From contig NZ_CALPBZ010000002.1 in the NCBI RefSeq assembly GCF_943181415.1, positions 1 to 64,000 on the forward strand: 64,000 bases of DNA, written 5' to 3'. Shown piece by piece: positions 51,468 to 60,129 of this stretch (its first letter is position 1; the number at the start of each line of letters is the position of its first letter). The translations under genes were made by a program, and so were the position numbers. Origin of the DNA: Microbacterium sp. Marseille-Q6648. Its GTDB lineage: Bacteria; Actinomycetota; Actinomycetes; Actinomycetales; Microbacteriaceae. The notes beneath the pieces were generated by a model. It had not been told where the DNA came from. It saw only the letters and a list, made by a program, of their open reading frames with translations, and did not search any database.

Positions 51468-51799
51468 CAGGCGACCCTGTTCACGTTGGTGGTGGTCTGC
51501 TCGGTCGCGCCTTCGAGGTCGCCGGCGGTGGTGGTGTCCCACTCGTTCCAGCCGTCGATGATGCTCTTGAGCTGCTTGTTGATGTTCTCGAGGTTCTCGG
51601 TCAGGGTGTCGCGCTTGCCGTTCCACGCCGACTCGAAATCGGAGGCCTTGTCGCGCAGCGCGCTGCGGTCATCGGGGCGGCCGATGGCCTCCTCGAGATC
51701 GTTGTTGATGTCGGACGCGTCCTTGAACTCCGCCACAGCCGCGGCGACCCCCGCCTGCGCTTCGCGCAGCCGCTCGAGGTCGAGCATGATGTCGGCCAT
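51467..51799 (-). CDS. WXG100-like protein
   Basis: A 110-residue helical-hairpin protein with Trp-Asn-Gly in 'FESAWNGKRDTL' near residue 58-60, the hinge motif of WXG100 (EsxA/EsxB) proteins. Such proteins form antiparallel helical dimers that are exported by the FtsK-like ATPase. It is likely the partner of the 95-residue protein upstream and is co-translated with the LXG-like gene. Confidence 0.78.
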   Translation of the reverse strand: MADIMLDLERLREAQAGVAAAVAEFKDASDINNDLEEAIGRPDDRSALRDKASDFESAWNGKRDTLTENLENINKQLKSIIDGWNEWDTTTAGDLEGATEQTTTNVNRVA

Positions 51800-51870
51800 C
51801 TTTCCCCCTGATCGTTCTCGAGAACCGGGACGCGGACGCCGGCTTCCACGCCGGCGTCCGCGTCATGCCG

Positions 51871-52158
51871 TCAGCTGCCGGCGAGCGCCTGGTCGGTGTC
51901 CTTGATCGCCTGCATCATCTTGCGCAGCGACTCACCCATGTCCGAGATGCCCTCGATGGCCTTCTCCAGGCCCGTGGTCAGCTCGTTGTAGCCCTCGCCG
52001 AACTTGCCCGACGCGTGCTGCGTCTTGAAGTCGTCGCCCAGCAGGCGGTCCACGTCGCTCTTGAGGCGGCGCAGCGTGTCACCGATCTCCTCACGACCCG
52101 AGTCCAGCTTGCCGGCCATGGCCTCCATCTCGCCATACGAAGCCTTGAAATCAGCCAT
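51871..52158 (-). CDS. WXG100-family protein lacking the Trp
   Basis: A 95-residue helix-turn-helix protein of EsxA size: 'DFKASYGEMEAMAGKLDSGR' in helix one and a turn 'GDDFKTQHASGKFGEGY' in which Phe stands at the usual Trp position, followed by helix two with 'LTTGLEKAIEGISDMGESL'. ATG 52158 (GGGGATTCTG upstream) is chosen over an upstream ATG. It is the first gene after the ATPase, with 138 bases between, and is the probable main secretion substrate. Confidence 0.78.
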   Translation of the reverse strand: MADFKASYGEMEAMAGKLDSGREEIGDTLRRLKSDVDRLLGDDFKTQHASGKFGEGYNELTTGLEKAIEGISDMGESLRKMMQAIKDTDQALAGS

Positions 52159-52296
52159 CAGAATCCCCTCCGAAAATCGCCGGTCCATCCGACTGCCCCC
52201 ACGCTAACCGACCCCCGGTCGCGGTGCCCATGGGGAGGATTCCCCATCCATCACCCGCGGTATCCGCAGCCGGGGTCGACCGAGCCGGCGGTGAGG

Positions 52297-55200
52297 TCAG
52301 CTCCCCGCCGGGACAAGGGGCAGCTGCACCGTCACGATCTGCCCGTTCTCGACGAACAGACCGCGGCCGGCGGGGAACTCGTGGCGCTGCACCTTCGGGA
52401 ACGGCAGCTTGAACAGCGACTCGCCGTCGTACGACTCCGGCCGCAGCGCCACCCCGTGCCGGCCCGCCTTGAGCTCGCCGATGAGACCGAACCCGCTGGA
52501 GAGCTGGGCGACGTCGCCGTCGGCGACGAGGAAGTGATCGCTGCGGTTGACGGCCTGGAAGAGCTCCTTCAACGGCCGCTCGGCGTCGGTGTCGCTGAAC
52601 TCGGTGATGTTCTCGACGACGACGACGATGCGAGAGGCGGCCGGCTCCTGGGCCACCATCTCCTTGAGCTCCTTCGCCAGGGCGCGCACCTCCTCGATCT
52701 GAGACTCCGCGCGCTCCCACGACCGGTGATCCTTCAGCGCCGCGCGCCGCCCGCCGATGTGGAACAAGCGCACCGCGGGGTCGAAGCGCTCGAGAGCGGC
52801 CACGATCCCGCGCAGGGCCGTGGTCTTGCCGCTCTGCGGCGGCCCTGCCACGACGAAGGTCCCGATGGGCTCGAACCCCTTGGGCCCGAGGGTGTCGTCG
52901 CCGATGCCGAGGACCGGGAACTCCCCCACCCGCGCCGGCAGCCGCGACGCGTCGAGCTCGGTCGGCAGCGCACCGACGTCGCCGGCCTCGACGGCGCCAT
53001 CCGACCTCAGACGCGCGGCGAAGGCCTCGGCCGCGGCGTTCTGCTCGGCGACGTTGGTGGTGCCGCCGATGACGGCGACCTGCGTCTCAAGCCCGTCGAC
53101 GATGGCGCGGCCGGGAGCGCTGCGCTCATCGAGCACGTCCTTGGGCACGCCGAGGATCGAATACGCGCCTTCGTCGCTCATCCGCAGGACGATGCGCTTG
53201 GTGACGTTGGCGCTGACCGCGGTGGGCACGGCGCCGTAGCGGTCCGCGGTCGCGACGACGTGCACACCGAGCGGACGTCCTTCGCCCAGCATCCGCATGA
53301 AGATCGCGTAGAACGGCGCGCGGCTCGAGGTGGTCTCCCAGTCCTGCTTGAAGACGCCGAAGCCGTCGATGAGCACGAGGATGCGCGGCTCTGCGGTGTC
53401 GCCGCTGATCTGGCGGTACTCGGTGAGCGTCGCGGCGTTGACGGCCGAGAACCGCTTGGCGCGGTCGTCGAGGACGCCCCGCAGGGTGCGCAGCAGCCGC
53501 TGCACGCGCTCGGCGTCGTCCCCCGAGACGATCGAGCCCACGTGCGGCATGATCTCGAGCGAGCGCAGCGAACCGGTGCCGAAGTCGATGCCGTACACCT
53601 CGACCCGACCGGCGTCGGGGCGCGCTCCGGCGCCGATGGCGATCGTGCGCAGCGCGGCGCTCTTCCCGGCGCCGCTCGTGCCGTAGACCAGCATGTGGCC
53701 GTCGGTGTCGGGAGTGAAGTACACCGCCTCCTGACGCTGACGCTGCGGGATGTCGGCGAGGCCGATCGGGATGCGGCCGTCGCCTTCGAGCGGGAGGTCG
53801 CGCAGGTCGATGGTGGTGGCGAGGTCGTCGAGCCAGGGCCTGCGCGGAGCGGGGATGGCGGCTTCCTGCGAGGCGCGGACGAGGTTGGCGACCAGGCGCT
53901 TCTGGTCGTTCGGTCCCAGGTCCTCGTCGTGCGTGTCGGATTCGCGGTCGCCCTCCTGCTCCCACAGCGTCACGGATCCGAAGCGCAGCTCGGCCACGCG
54001 CACCTGGGCACGGTCGGGCTCGTCGGTGGTCCAGCCGCCGGCGTAGCCGGACTGGAAGGGCACCAGGCGTCCCGGACCGGTCTTGGCGATGCCGCGTCCC
54101 GGGATCGACGGGTCGAAGGTCGAGGCGACGACGTCGCCGACCACGTCGTTCGAGTCGGCTGCGTCGGCCATGCGCAGCGCCACGCGCAGGTTGGTGTTGG
54201 CGCGCAGGTTGTCCTTGATGACGCCGGCCGGTCGCTGCGTGGCCATGATCAGGTGGATGCCGAGCGAGCGGCCTCGCTGGGCGATGTCGACCACGCCGTC
54301 GACGAACTCGGGCACCTCGGTGGCGAGGGCGGCGAACTCGTCGATGACGAGGACCAGCGCGGGCGGGGTCTCGGGGTCCTGGCGCTTCTCGAGCTCGAGG
54401 AGATCCTTGGCCTTCTTGCGATTGAACAGATGCTCGCGATGATGGAGCTCGGCGCGGAGGCTCGTGAGCGCCCGGCGCACCAGGTGCGGGCTGAGGTCGG
54501 TGACCAGGCCCACGCAGTGGGGCAGGTCGACGCAGTCGGCGAACGCCGAGCCGCCCTTGTAGTCGACGAACAGGAAGGTCACCCGGTCGGGGCTGTATTC
54601 GGCGGCCATCCCCAGCACCCACGCCTGCAGGAACTCCGACTTGCCCGATCCCGTGGTGCCGCCCACGAGGGCGTGCGGGCCCTGGGTGCGCAGATCCAGC
54701 GACATCGCGTCGGGACTGCCCTGTCCGATGTAGGCCTTCAGCGTGCCGGCGCGTTTCAGGCGCGGACGCGGACCGCGCGCGCGGTCGACGATGGAGTTGT
54801 TCTGGCGCCAGCGCTCGATCGCCGCCTGCGGCTCGGTGGCCATGTCGGTTCCGATGAGACGCAGCAGTGAGACGCTGGCGGGGAGGTCGGAGGAGTCCGC
54901 GGCGACCGAGCTGGAATCCACGACCGGGGCCAGCCGCTTGGCGAAGATCTCGGCGTACTCGCGCGAGACTCCCTCCACAGCCACGTCCTGTGCGCGCTCG
55001 CCCGCGCGCACCCAGCCGACGACGGCCTCGTCGAGGCCGCCCGAGACGTCGATGAAGGTGCGGCACGCGGCCGGAAGGGACTCCACCGTGGGCGCGACGA
55101 AGATCGTGTAGACCCCGGCATCCGGGCCCCGTTCGATCACCTGGGTCAGGCGCGGCCGGTCCACCGGCGCGTCATGGGTGACGAACAGCACGAGCGAGAC

Positions 55201-56787
55201 GTCCCCGACGCCGCCCGAGCCGCGATCGGCCTGCTCGCCGACGTACTTGCCGAGCGACATCGACGCGTCCTTCTCGCCGACCGGCCCGCGGCGGGTCGCC
55301 GACCCGGAGAGCCGCTCGAGGATGGCCTCCTCGAGGCCGTTGAGCAGGGCGGTTCCGGCGGACTGGCTGTCGGCGAGCGCCATCTCGGCGAAGGGCGATC
55401 GAGGGCTGGTGGTGTGCGGCAGCCACTTCATCCACTCCATGTCGCGCGTCCAGCCCGGATCGACGATGGCCGCCGTGACGACCTCGTTCGGGGCGTGGAG
55501 TCCGAACAGCTGCACCCCCAGCCCGCGGACCACGTCGGCCGCCAGCTCGCGCGGGCCCGCGATGCCGATGGCGCCCGCCGAGGGCAGCAGCTCGATGACG
55601 GGCACCCCTTCGACGTCCGCGAAGCGGTCCCGCACGCGGGCGACCTCTTTGGCGTACTGGGCGATCCCACGCTGATCGGTCGGCTCCTGGACGGTGTTGC
55701 GACTGCGGCCGACTCCCACACCCAGCCGCAGACCGAGGAAGTTCCAGTGCTCGGGCCGCCGCGTCCACAGCAGCGAGCCCAGTGATGTGGCGTTCTGGTA
55801 GACGGTGGCCGTCGCCGGGGCCTCGGCGCGCCGGCGATCCCGTTCGACCGTCTCTTCGTGGGCGAGGGTGTCCTCGAGCTCTTCGAGCTGCGTCTCGAAC
55901 GTCTCGATCTCGAGCTGCAGCTTCTTGCCCTGCTGGGTGCGCTGGCCGATGAAGTTGCCGAGCATCATCAGCGGCGCCATGGCCACGATCAGCAGCGACG
56001 TGGGTCGCTGGGTGAGGGCGAACATGCCGAGCCCGAGCAGGACCGGCGCCATGATCATCGGCCACGGGAAGATGCGGGGGTCGGCTTCGGTGGGGATGAT
56101 CGGATGCCGGAACTCGCGGCCCGTGTAGCGGTCCTCCACGCGGGGAGACCGGTTGAACATCAGAGCGCCGCCGCGCTCGAGCACGCGGCCGTCGGCGCCG
56201 CCCACGCGCGGCACGAGCTCGAACGACACGTCGGTGGCCCCGAGTGTGATCGTCTTGCCGGGGATGACGCGCACGCGCTGGACGAGTCCGCCGTCCACCA
56301 CGAGGCCGTTCGCGGAGTTGAGGTCGATGAGCTCGATGCCCTCGTCCACTTCGACGCGGGCGTGGCGCTTGGACACCAGCGGGTCGTCGAGGATCACCTG
56401 GGCGGGCGCGACACGCCCGATGACGCTGGCGCCCGCCGGAAGCGGGACGGTGCGGCCGGCGTCCGGACCGCTGTGGATGCGCATGATCGCGGCCGTCGGG
56501 CCACCCGCACCGGCGGCGGGGACGGCGGGGACGATGGAGGCGTCGAACCCCGAGCCGATCGGCGCCTCGCCGACCAGCGACGTCGGGTCGAGCTGGACGG
56601 GGCGACCCGCGGGCGAGGCGACGAGGAGCGTGGGCACCTCGCTGGCGTTCACGCCACCGCCCGCCGCGAGCGCGTCGCCGTCCGACAGCGCGTGCGCGAC
56701 GTCCTGCACGGTGGCGGTGGCGTCGGCGGTGATGAGCACGTCGACCGTGGTCCCCACGCCCCGCCGCAGTCCCAGCTTGAGCTTCAC
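52297..56787 (-). CDS. EssC/EccC-type FtsK-SpoIIIE ATPase with FHA domain
   Basis: The 1496-residue motor of a type VII secretion system. In order: a ubiquitin-like or leader region, an FHA domain (about 102-190, with Gly124-Arg125, Ser139, His142 and Asn158-Asn160), two membrane helices (about 240-287), a coiled segment, and three ATPase modules. Walker A lysines are at about 716 ('GGTTGSGKSEF'), 1042 ('YGTSGAGKSAAL') and 1321 ('GPPQSGKTTAL'); Walker B 'LVLVIDEFAAL' lies near 816 and a degenerate 'VVVVENITEF' in module 3. The FHA-first layout is nearer to Firmicute EssC than to mycobacterial EccC. GTG 56787 overlaps the RDD-FHA stop. Confidence 0.95.
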   Translation of the reverse strand: MKLKLGLRRGVGTTVDVLITADATATVQDVAHALSDGDALAAGGGVNASEVPTLLVASPAGRPVQLDPTSLVGEAPIGSGFDASIVPAVPAAGAGGPTAAIMRIHSGPDAGRTVPLPAGASVIGRVAPAQVILDDPLVSKRHARVEVDEGIELIDLNSANGLVVDGGLVQRVRVIPGKTITLGATDVSFELVPRVGGADGRVLERGGALMFNRSPRVEDRYTGREFRHPIIPTEADPRIFPWPMIMAPVLLGLGMFALTQRPTSLLIVAMAPLMMLGNFIGQRTQQGKKLQLEIETFETQLEELEDTLAHEETVERDRRRAEAPATATVYQNATSLGSLLWTRRPEHWNFLGLRLGVGVGRSRNTVQEPTDQRGIAQYAKEVARVRDRFADVEGVPVIELLPSAGAIGIAGPRELAADVVRGLGVQLFGLHAPNEVVTAAIVDPGWTRDMEWMKWLPHTTSPRSPFAEMALADSQSAGTALLNGLEEAILERLSGSATRRGPVGEKDASMSLGKYVGEQADRGSGGVGDVSLVLFVTHDAPVDRPRLTQVIERGPDAGVYTIFVAPTVESLPAACRTFIDVSGGLDEAVVGWVRAGERAQDVAVEGVSREYAEIFAKRLAPVVDSSSVAADSSDLPASVSLLRLIGTDMATEPQAAIERWRQNNSIVDRARGPRPRLKRAGTLKAYIGQGSPDAMSLDLRTQGPHALVGGTTGSGKSEFLQAWVLGMAAEYSPDRVTFLFVDYKGGSAFADCVDLPHCVGLVTDLSPHLVRRALTSLRAELHHREHLFNRKKAKDLLELEKRQDPETPPALVLVIDEFAALATEVPEFVDGVVDIAQRGRSLGIHLIMATQRPAGVIKDNLRANTNLRVALRMADAADSNDVVGDVVASTFDPSIPGRGIAKTGPGRLVPFQSGYAGGWTTDEPDRAQVRVAELRFGSVTLWEQEGDRESDTHDEDLGPNDQKRLVANLVRASQEAAIPAPRRPWLDDLATTIDLRDLPLEGDGRIPIGLADIPQRQRQEAVYFTPDTDGHMLVYGTSGAGKSAALRTIAIGAGARPDAGRVEVYGIDFGTGSLRSLEIMPHVGSIVSGDDAERVQRLLRTLRGVLDDRAKRFSAVNAATLTEYRQISGDTAEPRILVLIDGFGVFKQDWETTSSRAPFYAIFMRMLGEGRPLGVHVVATADRYGAVPTAVSANVTKRIVLRMSDEGAYSILGVPKDVLDERSAPGRAIVDGLETQVAVIGGTTNVAEQNAAAEAFAARLRSDGAVEAGDVGALPTELDASRLPARVGEFPVLGIGDDTLGPKGFEPIGTFVVAGPPQSGKTTALRGIVAALERFDPAVRLFHIGGRRAALKDHRSWERAESQIEEVRALAKELKEMVAQEPAASRIVVVVENITEFSDTDAERPLKELFQAVNRSDHFLVADGDVAQLSSGFGLIGELKAGRHGVALRPESYDGESLFKLPFPKVQRHEFPAGRGLFVENGQIVTVQLPLVPAGS

Positions 56788-58091
56788 GAATCAGCACCTC
56801 TCGCAATCACCGCGAACGAGCGTCCGCCCACCTGCACGGTCCACCCCGGGAGGACCCGCACCGCCTCGTCGGACGGCACATCCGCCACCTCGCCCTCCGG
56901 AGAGCGCAGCTGTGTGCCGTTGCGCGAGGCCCGGTCGCGGACCCACACGCCGTCGAGGTCTTGCCCGAAGGCCGCGTGCGTCTTCGACATGAGACGCTCG
57001 GGATCCTCGAGGCGGATCAGCGCGTCGACGGCTTCACCCTGCGCCGGCTCGGGATCGCGGCCCACCAGCCCGAACGCGGGGACCCGGACGAGGGACCCGT
57101 CGTCGAAGCGGACGATCTGCTGCGCCCGACGGGGCACCCCGGCCGGGCCGGCGCCGGCGACGGCGACGACATCGGGCGCGGGGGCCGGTTCGGCGGGCAG
57201 GGCGGCGGCGGTGGCAGAGGCCGCAGCGGCGGCGGGGTCGACGGTGGCGACCGGAGCGTGGAATGCGGCGGTCGGAATCGTGGGTGCGGGCTCGGGCAGT
57301 GCCGTGGGCTCGGCCCCGGGGACGCCGTCGATGAGCTCCGGCGGCGGCGCCGACAGCGCCAGCTCCCACCGCGCTCCCGTTCCCCCGGGCCCGACGACGC
57401 CGGCGCGCGAGCGGTCGTCGGGGATCCGCAGCGCGTCCTCCACGCCGACTTCGACGCCGGTGGCCATGGGGGGCAGATGCTCGTTCAGGCCGTCCGTGCG
57501 GGGGCGGAGCGCCCGGCGCGCGTGCCGCAGCGCCTTGGCGTCGAAGGGGTCCAGGCCCGCGCGCGCATCGATGAGCCACAGCCTGCCGACGCGATCCAGG
57601 ATGCTGCGCCCGCGCCGCTGCGGATCCCACAGGCTCGAGGCGAACAGAACCGCGGGACCGACGACGGGCACGATGCCGCTCAGCCACAGCACGAGGGCCC
57701 GCAGCACGACGCGACCGAAACCCGGTCGGCCGTAGTCGGTCGCACGGACCGAGCGCAGACGCAGCGCGGCCTTGCCCACGGTGACCCCACGACGGCCGTG
57801 CACGATCAACTGGATCAGTCCGAACAGTGCGGACGCCGCCGCACCGACGATGAGAAGGACGATCGACAGCACGACATCGGCCCGCGGGCCGTTCACCGTG
57901 AGCAGCACCGCACCCGCGACGGCCGGCGCCACCAGCATCCCCCACAGAGCCAGGTCGATCGAGAAGGCCAGGGCGCGGACTCCCGGTGTGGCCGGGACGA
58001 TTCCCAGCGCCGCCGCGACGGCGGGGTCGGCGTCGTCGGCGTGTTCGTCGCCGAAGGTCGCGGATGAAGGCGCGGTGGCGGTATCGGTCAT
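56784..58091 (-). CDS. RDD membrane domain fused to an FHA domain
   Basis: A 435-residue protein. Residues about 35-190 form an RDD-type membrane domain (four helices, 'GRRGVTVGKAALRLRSVRA'), a Pro/Ala linker follows, and residues about 330-430 form an FHA domain ('FGLVGRDPEPAQGE', 'LMSKTHAAFGQDLDGVWVRD', 'ASRNGTQL'). FHA domains bind phosphothreonine, so it can dock a phosphorylated partner at the membrane. ATG 58091 has GAGGA six bases upstream. It is co-translated with the ATPase gene. Confidence 0.88.
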   Translation of the reverse strand: MTDTATAPSSATFGDEHADDADPAVAAALGIVPATPGVRALAFSIDLALWGMLVAPAVAGAVLLTVNGPRADVVLSIVLLIVGAAASALFGLIQLIVHGRRGVTVGKAALRLRSVRATDYGRPGFGRVVLRALVLWLSGIVPVVGPAVLFASSLWDPQRRGRSILDRVGRLWLIDARAGLDPFDAKALRHARRALRPRTDGLNEHLPPMATGVEVGVEDALRIPDDRSRAGVVGPGGTGARWELALSAPPPELIDGVPGAEPTALPEPAPTIPTAAFHAPVATVDPAAAAASATAAALPAEPAPAPDVVAVAGAGPAGVPRRAQQIVRFDDGSLVRVPAFGLVGRDPEPAQGEAVDALIRLEDPERLMSKTHAAFGQDLDGVWVRDRASRNGTQLRSPEGEVADVPSDEAVRVLPGWTVQVGGRSFAVIARGADS

Positions 58092-58111
58092 GGTCATTCC
58101 TCGAGGGCGCG

Positions 58112-58714
58112 TCACATCTGCAGCAGGGCGAGCACGGCGAGCGCGGCGAGCAGGACCCCCGCGCCCACGAGCACTCCGACGACCATATGACGTCGCACGC
58201 GAACGCGCCGGGCGCGCCGCGCCTCGTCGTGGTCGATCACCGGTCCCCCGGACGGGGCCTGCTGCGGTTCGGGGCGAGCGATGCGCACCGGGTCGGCGTG
58301 CCGCGGAGCGTACCGCTTCCGCAGTGCGCCCGCGTCGGGGAGCTCGGCCCGGCGCAGGCCTTCGGTGCGCTCTTCGGCGGCGGCAGGCGGCTTCCGACGC
58401 ATCGGTGCCGGGACGGTGCTCGCGGACGCGCCGCGGCGGGCCGAGATCACGGTGTCGTCCGCGACGCCCCGGCGCACCGAGACCACCGTGTCGTCGGGCG
58501 CCGTGTCATCGGGCAGGGCGGCCGGCACCGCGGCCCGGCGGTGAGAGATCACGGTCTCGTCGTCCGGAGCGGCCCGGCGGCGAGAGACCACGGTCTCGTC
58601 GTCCGGAGCGGCCCGGCGGCGAGAGACCACGGTCTCGTCGTCCGGGGTCTCGTCCGCGGATGCGCCGGCACGCGACCGCGCCGAGCGGATCGTGTCGTCG
58701 TCGGGTTCGCTCAT
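58112..58714 (-). CDS. Tail-anchored protein with a tandem Thr-motif array
   Basis: A 200-residue protein with a disordered charged N-terminal part and a single membrane helix near the C-terminus (about 177-198). Six copies of an acidic-Thr-hydrophobic-Ser/Arg-Arg motif occur, with Thr at 8, 28, 41, 54, 76 and 88; three of them are an exact 13-residue tandem ('PDDETVVSRRRAA' type, 39-bp DNA repeats at 58526-58642). Such D-D-E-T motifs suit kinase phosphorylation followed by FHA binding, and FHA proteins are encoded on both sides. No family is known to me. Phosphorylation is inference. Confidence 0.78.
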   Translation of the reverse strand: MSEPDDDTIRSARSRAGASADETPDDETVVSRRRAAPDDETVVSRRRAAPDDETVISHRRAAVPAALPDDTAPDDTVVSVRRGVADDTVISARRGASASTVPAPMRRKPPAAAEERTEGLRRAELPDAGALRKRYAPRHADPVRIARPEPQQAPSGGPVIDHDEARRARRVRVRRHMVVGVLVGAGVLLAALAVLALLQM

Positions 58715-60129
58715 CGAGCCTGGTCGTCCGGGACCAGGCGCACCTCGGCGTCACCGACGAGGAGTCGCGCGGGCGCGGGGTGCGAAGTGCCGGGAGCGAT
58801 CTCGGTCTCGGCACCGTCGCTGCTCATGAGCACCGTGCCGTTCGTGGAGTGCAGGTCCACGACGCGCCAGCCTTCACCGTCCTTCTCGAGGCGCAGGTGG
58901 GTCTTCGAGACGGTGCCGTCATCGATCTCGACCAACTGCGCCCCGGGGAAGGCCGAGGAGCGCGAGGGCCTGCGTCCCACCAGGACGACCTCCTCGGTGA
59001 GCGATACCGGCGTGCCCGTCGGCAGCACCAGCACCCAGGAGACGCGCCGGCGATGGGCGATCACGGTGTGGTCGATGTCTTCGGGGATCTCGGGCCGGCT
59101 GTGCTGTGCCGAGACGGCCGACAGCGCGGAGCGCGGGTTCCCCGAGGTGGGCGCCCCGGCCACGGCCGAGACCTCCCCCGACGCTTCGGGGAACCCGTCG
59201 GGTTCGGGCATCGGCGACCGGGACGGCGCCCACGGCTCCTCGGCGGGGCGGGGAGGCGCCGGGATACGGGTGACGGCGGGCGGGGCTGCGAAGACATCCT
59301 CCGCGGGCGCCGGTCGGGACGCGGACGCGCGGCCGGCGCCGGCTCCTCGTCGTGAGGGCGACCCGGGACGGCGGCGATCGGGCCCGGTGCGCCGCTGATC
59401 GCGCCGGTGACCTCGTCGTCGTCTTCGGGCACCCGCGTCGACCGGGGCATGGGGGCGATCGGAGGCGGAGCCAGCCGTTCGACGGGGACGCGGGCGTCCC
59501 GGGCGCGACGGGGGCAGGAGCTGCAGGAGACGCGGGCGCGGGCGGCGCGGGCCGGGCTGCCGACGCGGGCGTGGAAAACGAGGCGGTCGCAGGTGCGGGC
59601 GGGACGCCGGTGCGGGCCGACCTGCGGTTGCGGGCGACGACTCGTGAGGATCCGGATCGACGGGCGGCGTGCCGAACAGCGGTCCCGGCGTGCGCGGCGG
59701 CGCCGCGAGGGGCGGCTCCGCCGCGGTCGAGCGCGCACGCAGCGGACCGGACTCCGCTCCGAGCCAGCGTGCGGGGCCGAACCCGACGATCGTCGCCCAG
59801 ACCGGCAGCACCAGGGCGGCGAGGACCGTCATGCCGACGCCGAGGCCGAACGCCGAGTTGATGCGATGGCACGCGACCACGAGGGCGATCCACAGCGCGA
59901 GTGCGCCGAGGAAGGGGATGAAGACCAGGAGCACCAGCCACCCCGACATGCCGCCGAGCTGCAGCAGCGTGTACACGTTGAGGAACGGCACCCACGCCTT
60001 GAACGACTCTTCGCCGCTCTTGCGGAAGACGGCGGCCAGGGCGAGCGCGACCCAGACGTAGACGACGACCGACAGCAGCGTCGAGGTGAGCGCGAGGGTG
60101 GTGACCATGGTGGTGTCTGCGGTGGTCAT
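58711..60129 (-). CDS. Membrane FHA-domain protein with frame-disturbed linker
   Basis: A 472-residue protein. Residues 1-120 hold four membrane helices ('FKAWVPFLNVYTLLQLGGMS'), residues about 370-465 an FHA domain ('VVLVGRRPSRSSAF', 'TVSKTHLRLEKDG', 'LHSTNGTVL'). Just before it is 'IDHTVIAHRRR' with Thr355, the same Thr motif as in the next gene. In the linker (about 59310-59645) coding signals hop to the other two frames and back, so the listed residues of about 160-270 are probably wrong in detail. ATG 60129 overlaps the transglutaminase-like stop; the open frame upstream of it is spurious. Confidence 0.82.
   Translation of the reverse strand: MTTADTTMVTTLALTSTLLSVVVYVWVALALAAVFRKSGEESFKAWVPFLNVYTLLQLGGMSGWLVLLVFIPFLGALALWIALVVACHRINSAFGLGVGMTVLAALVLPVWATIVGFGPARWLGAESGPLRARSTAAEPPLAAPPRTPGPLFGTPPVDPDPHESSPATAGRPAPASRPHLRPPRFPRPRRQPGPRRPRPRLLQLLPPSRPGRPRPRRTAGSASDRPHAPVDAGARRRRRGHRRDQRRTGPDRRRPGSPSRRGAGAGRASASRPAPAEDVFAAPPAVTRIPAPPRPAEEPWAPSRSPMPEPDGFPEASGEVSAVAGAPTSGNPRSALSAVSAQHSRPEIPEDIDHTVIAHRRRVSWVLVLPTGTPVSLTEEVVLVGRRPSRSSAFPGAQLVEIDDGTVSKTHLRLEKDGEGWRVVDLHSTNGTVLMSSDGAETEIAPGTSHPAPARLLVGDAEVRLVPDDQAR

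Noticed and set aside
51865-54870. A 1001-residue open frame opposite the EssC-like ATPase
   Set aside because: Antisense shadow of a long conserved gene; residue composition is dominated by Arg, Val, Leu, Gly and Asp/His with no domain.
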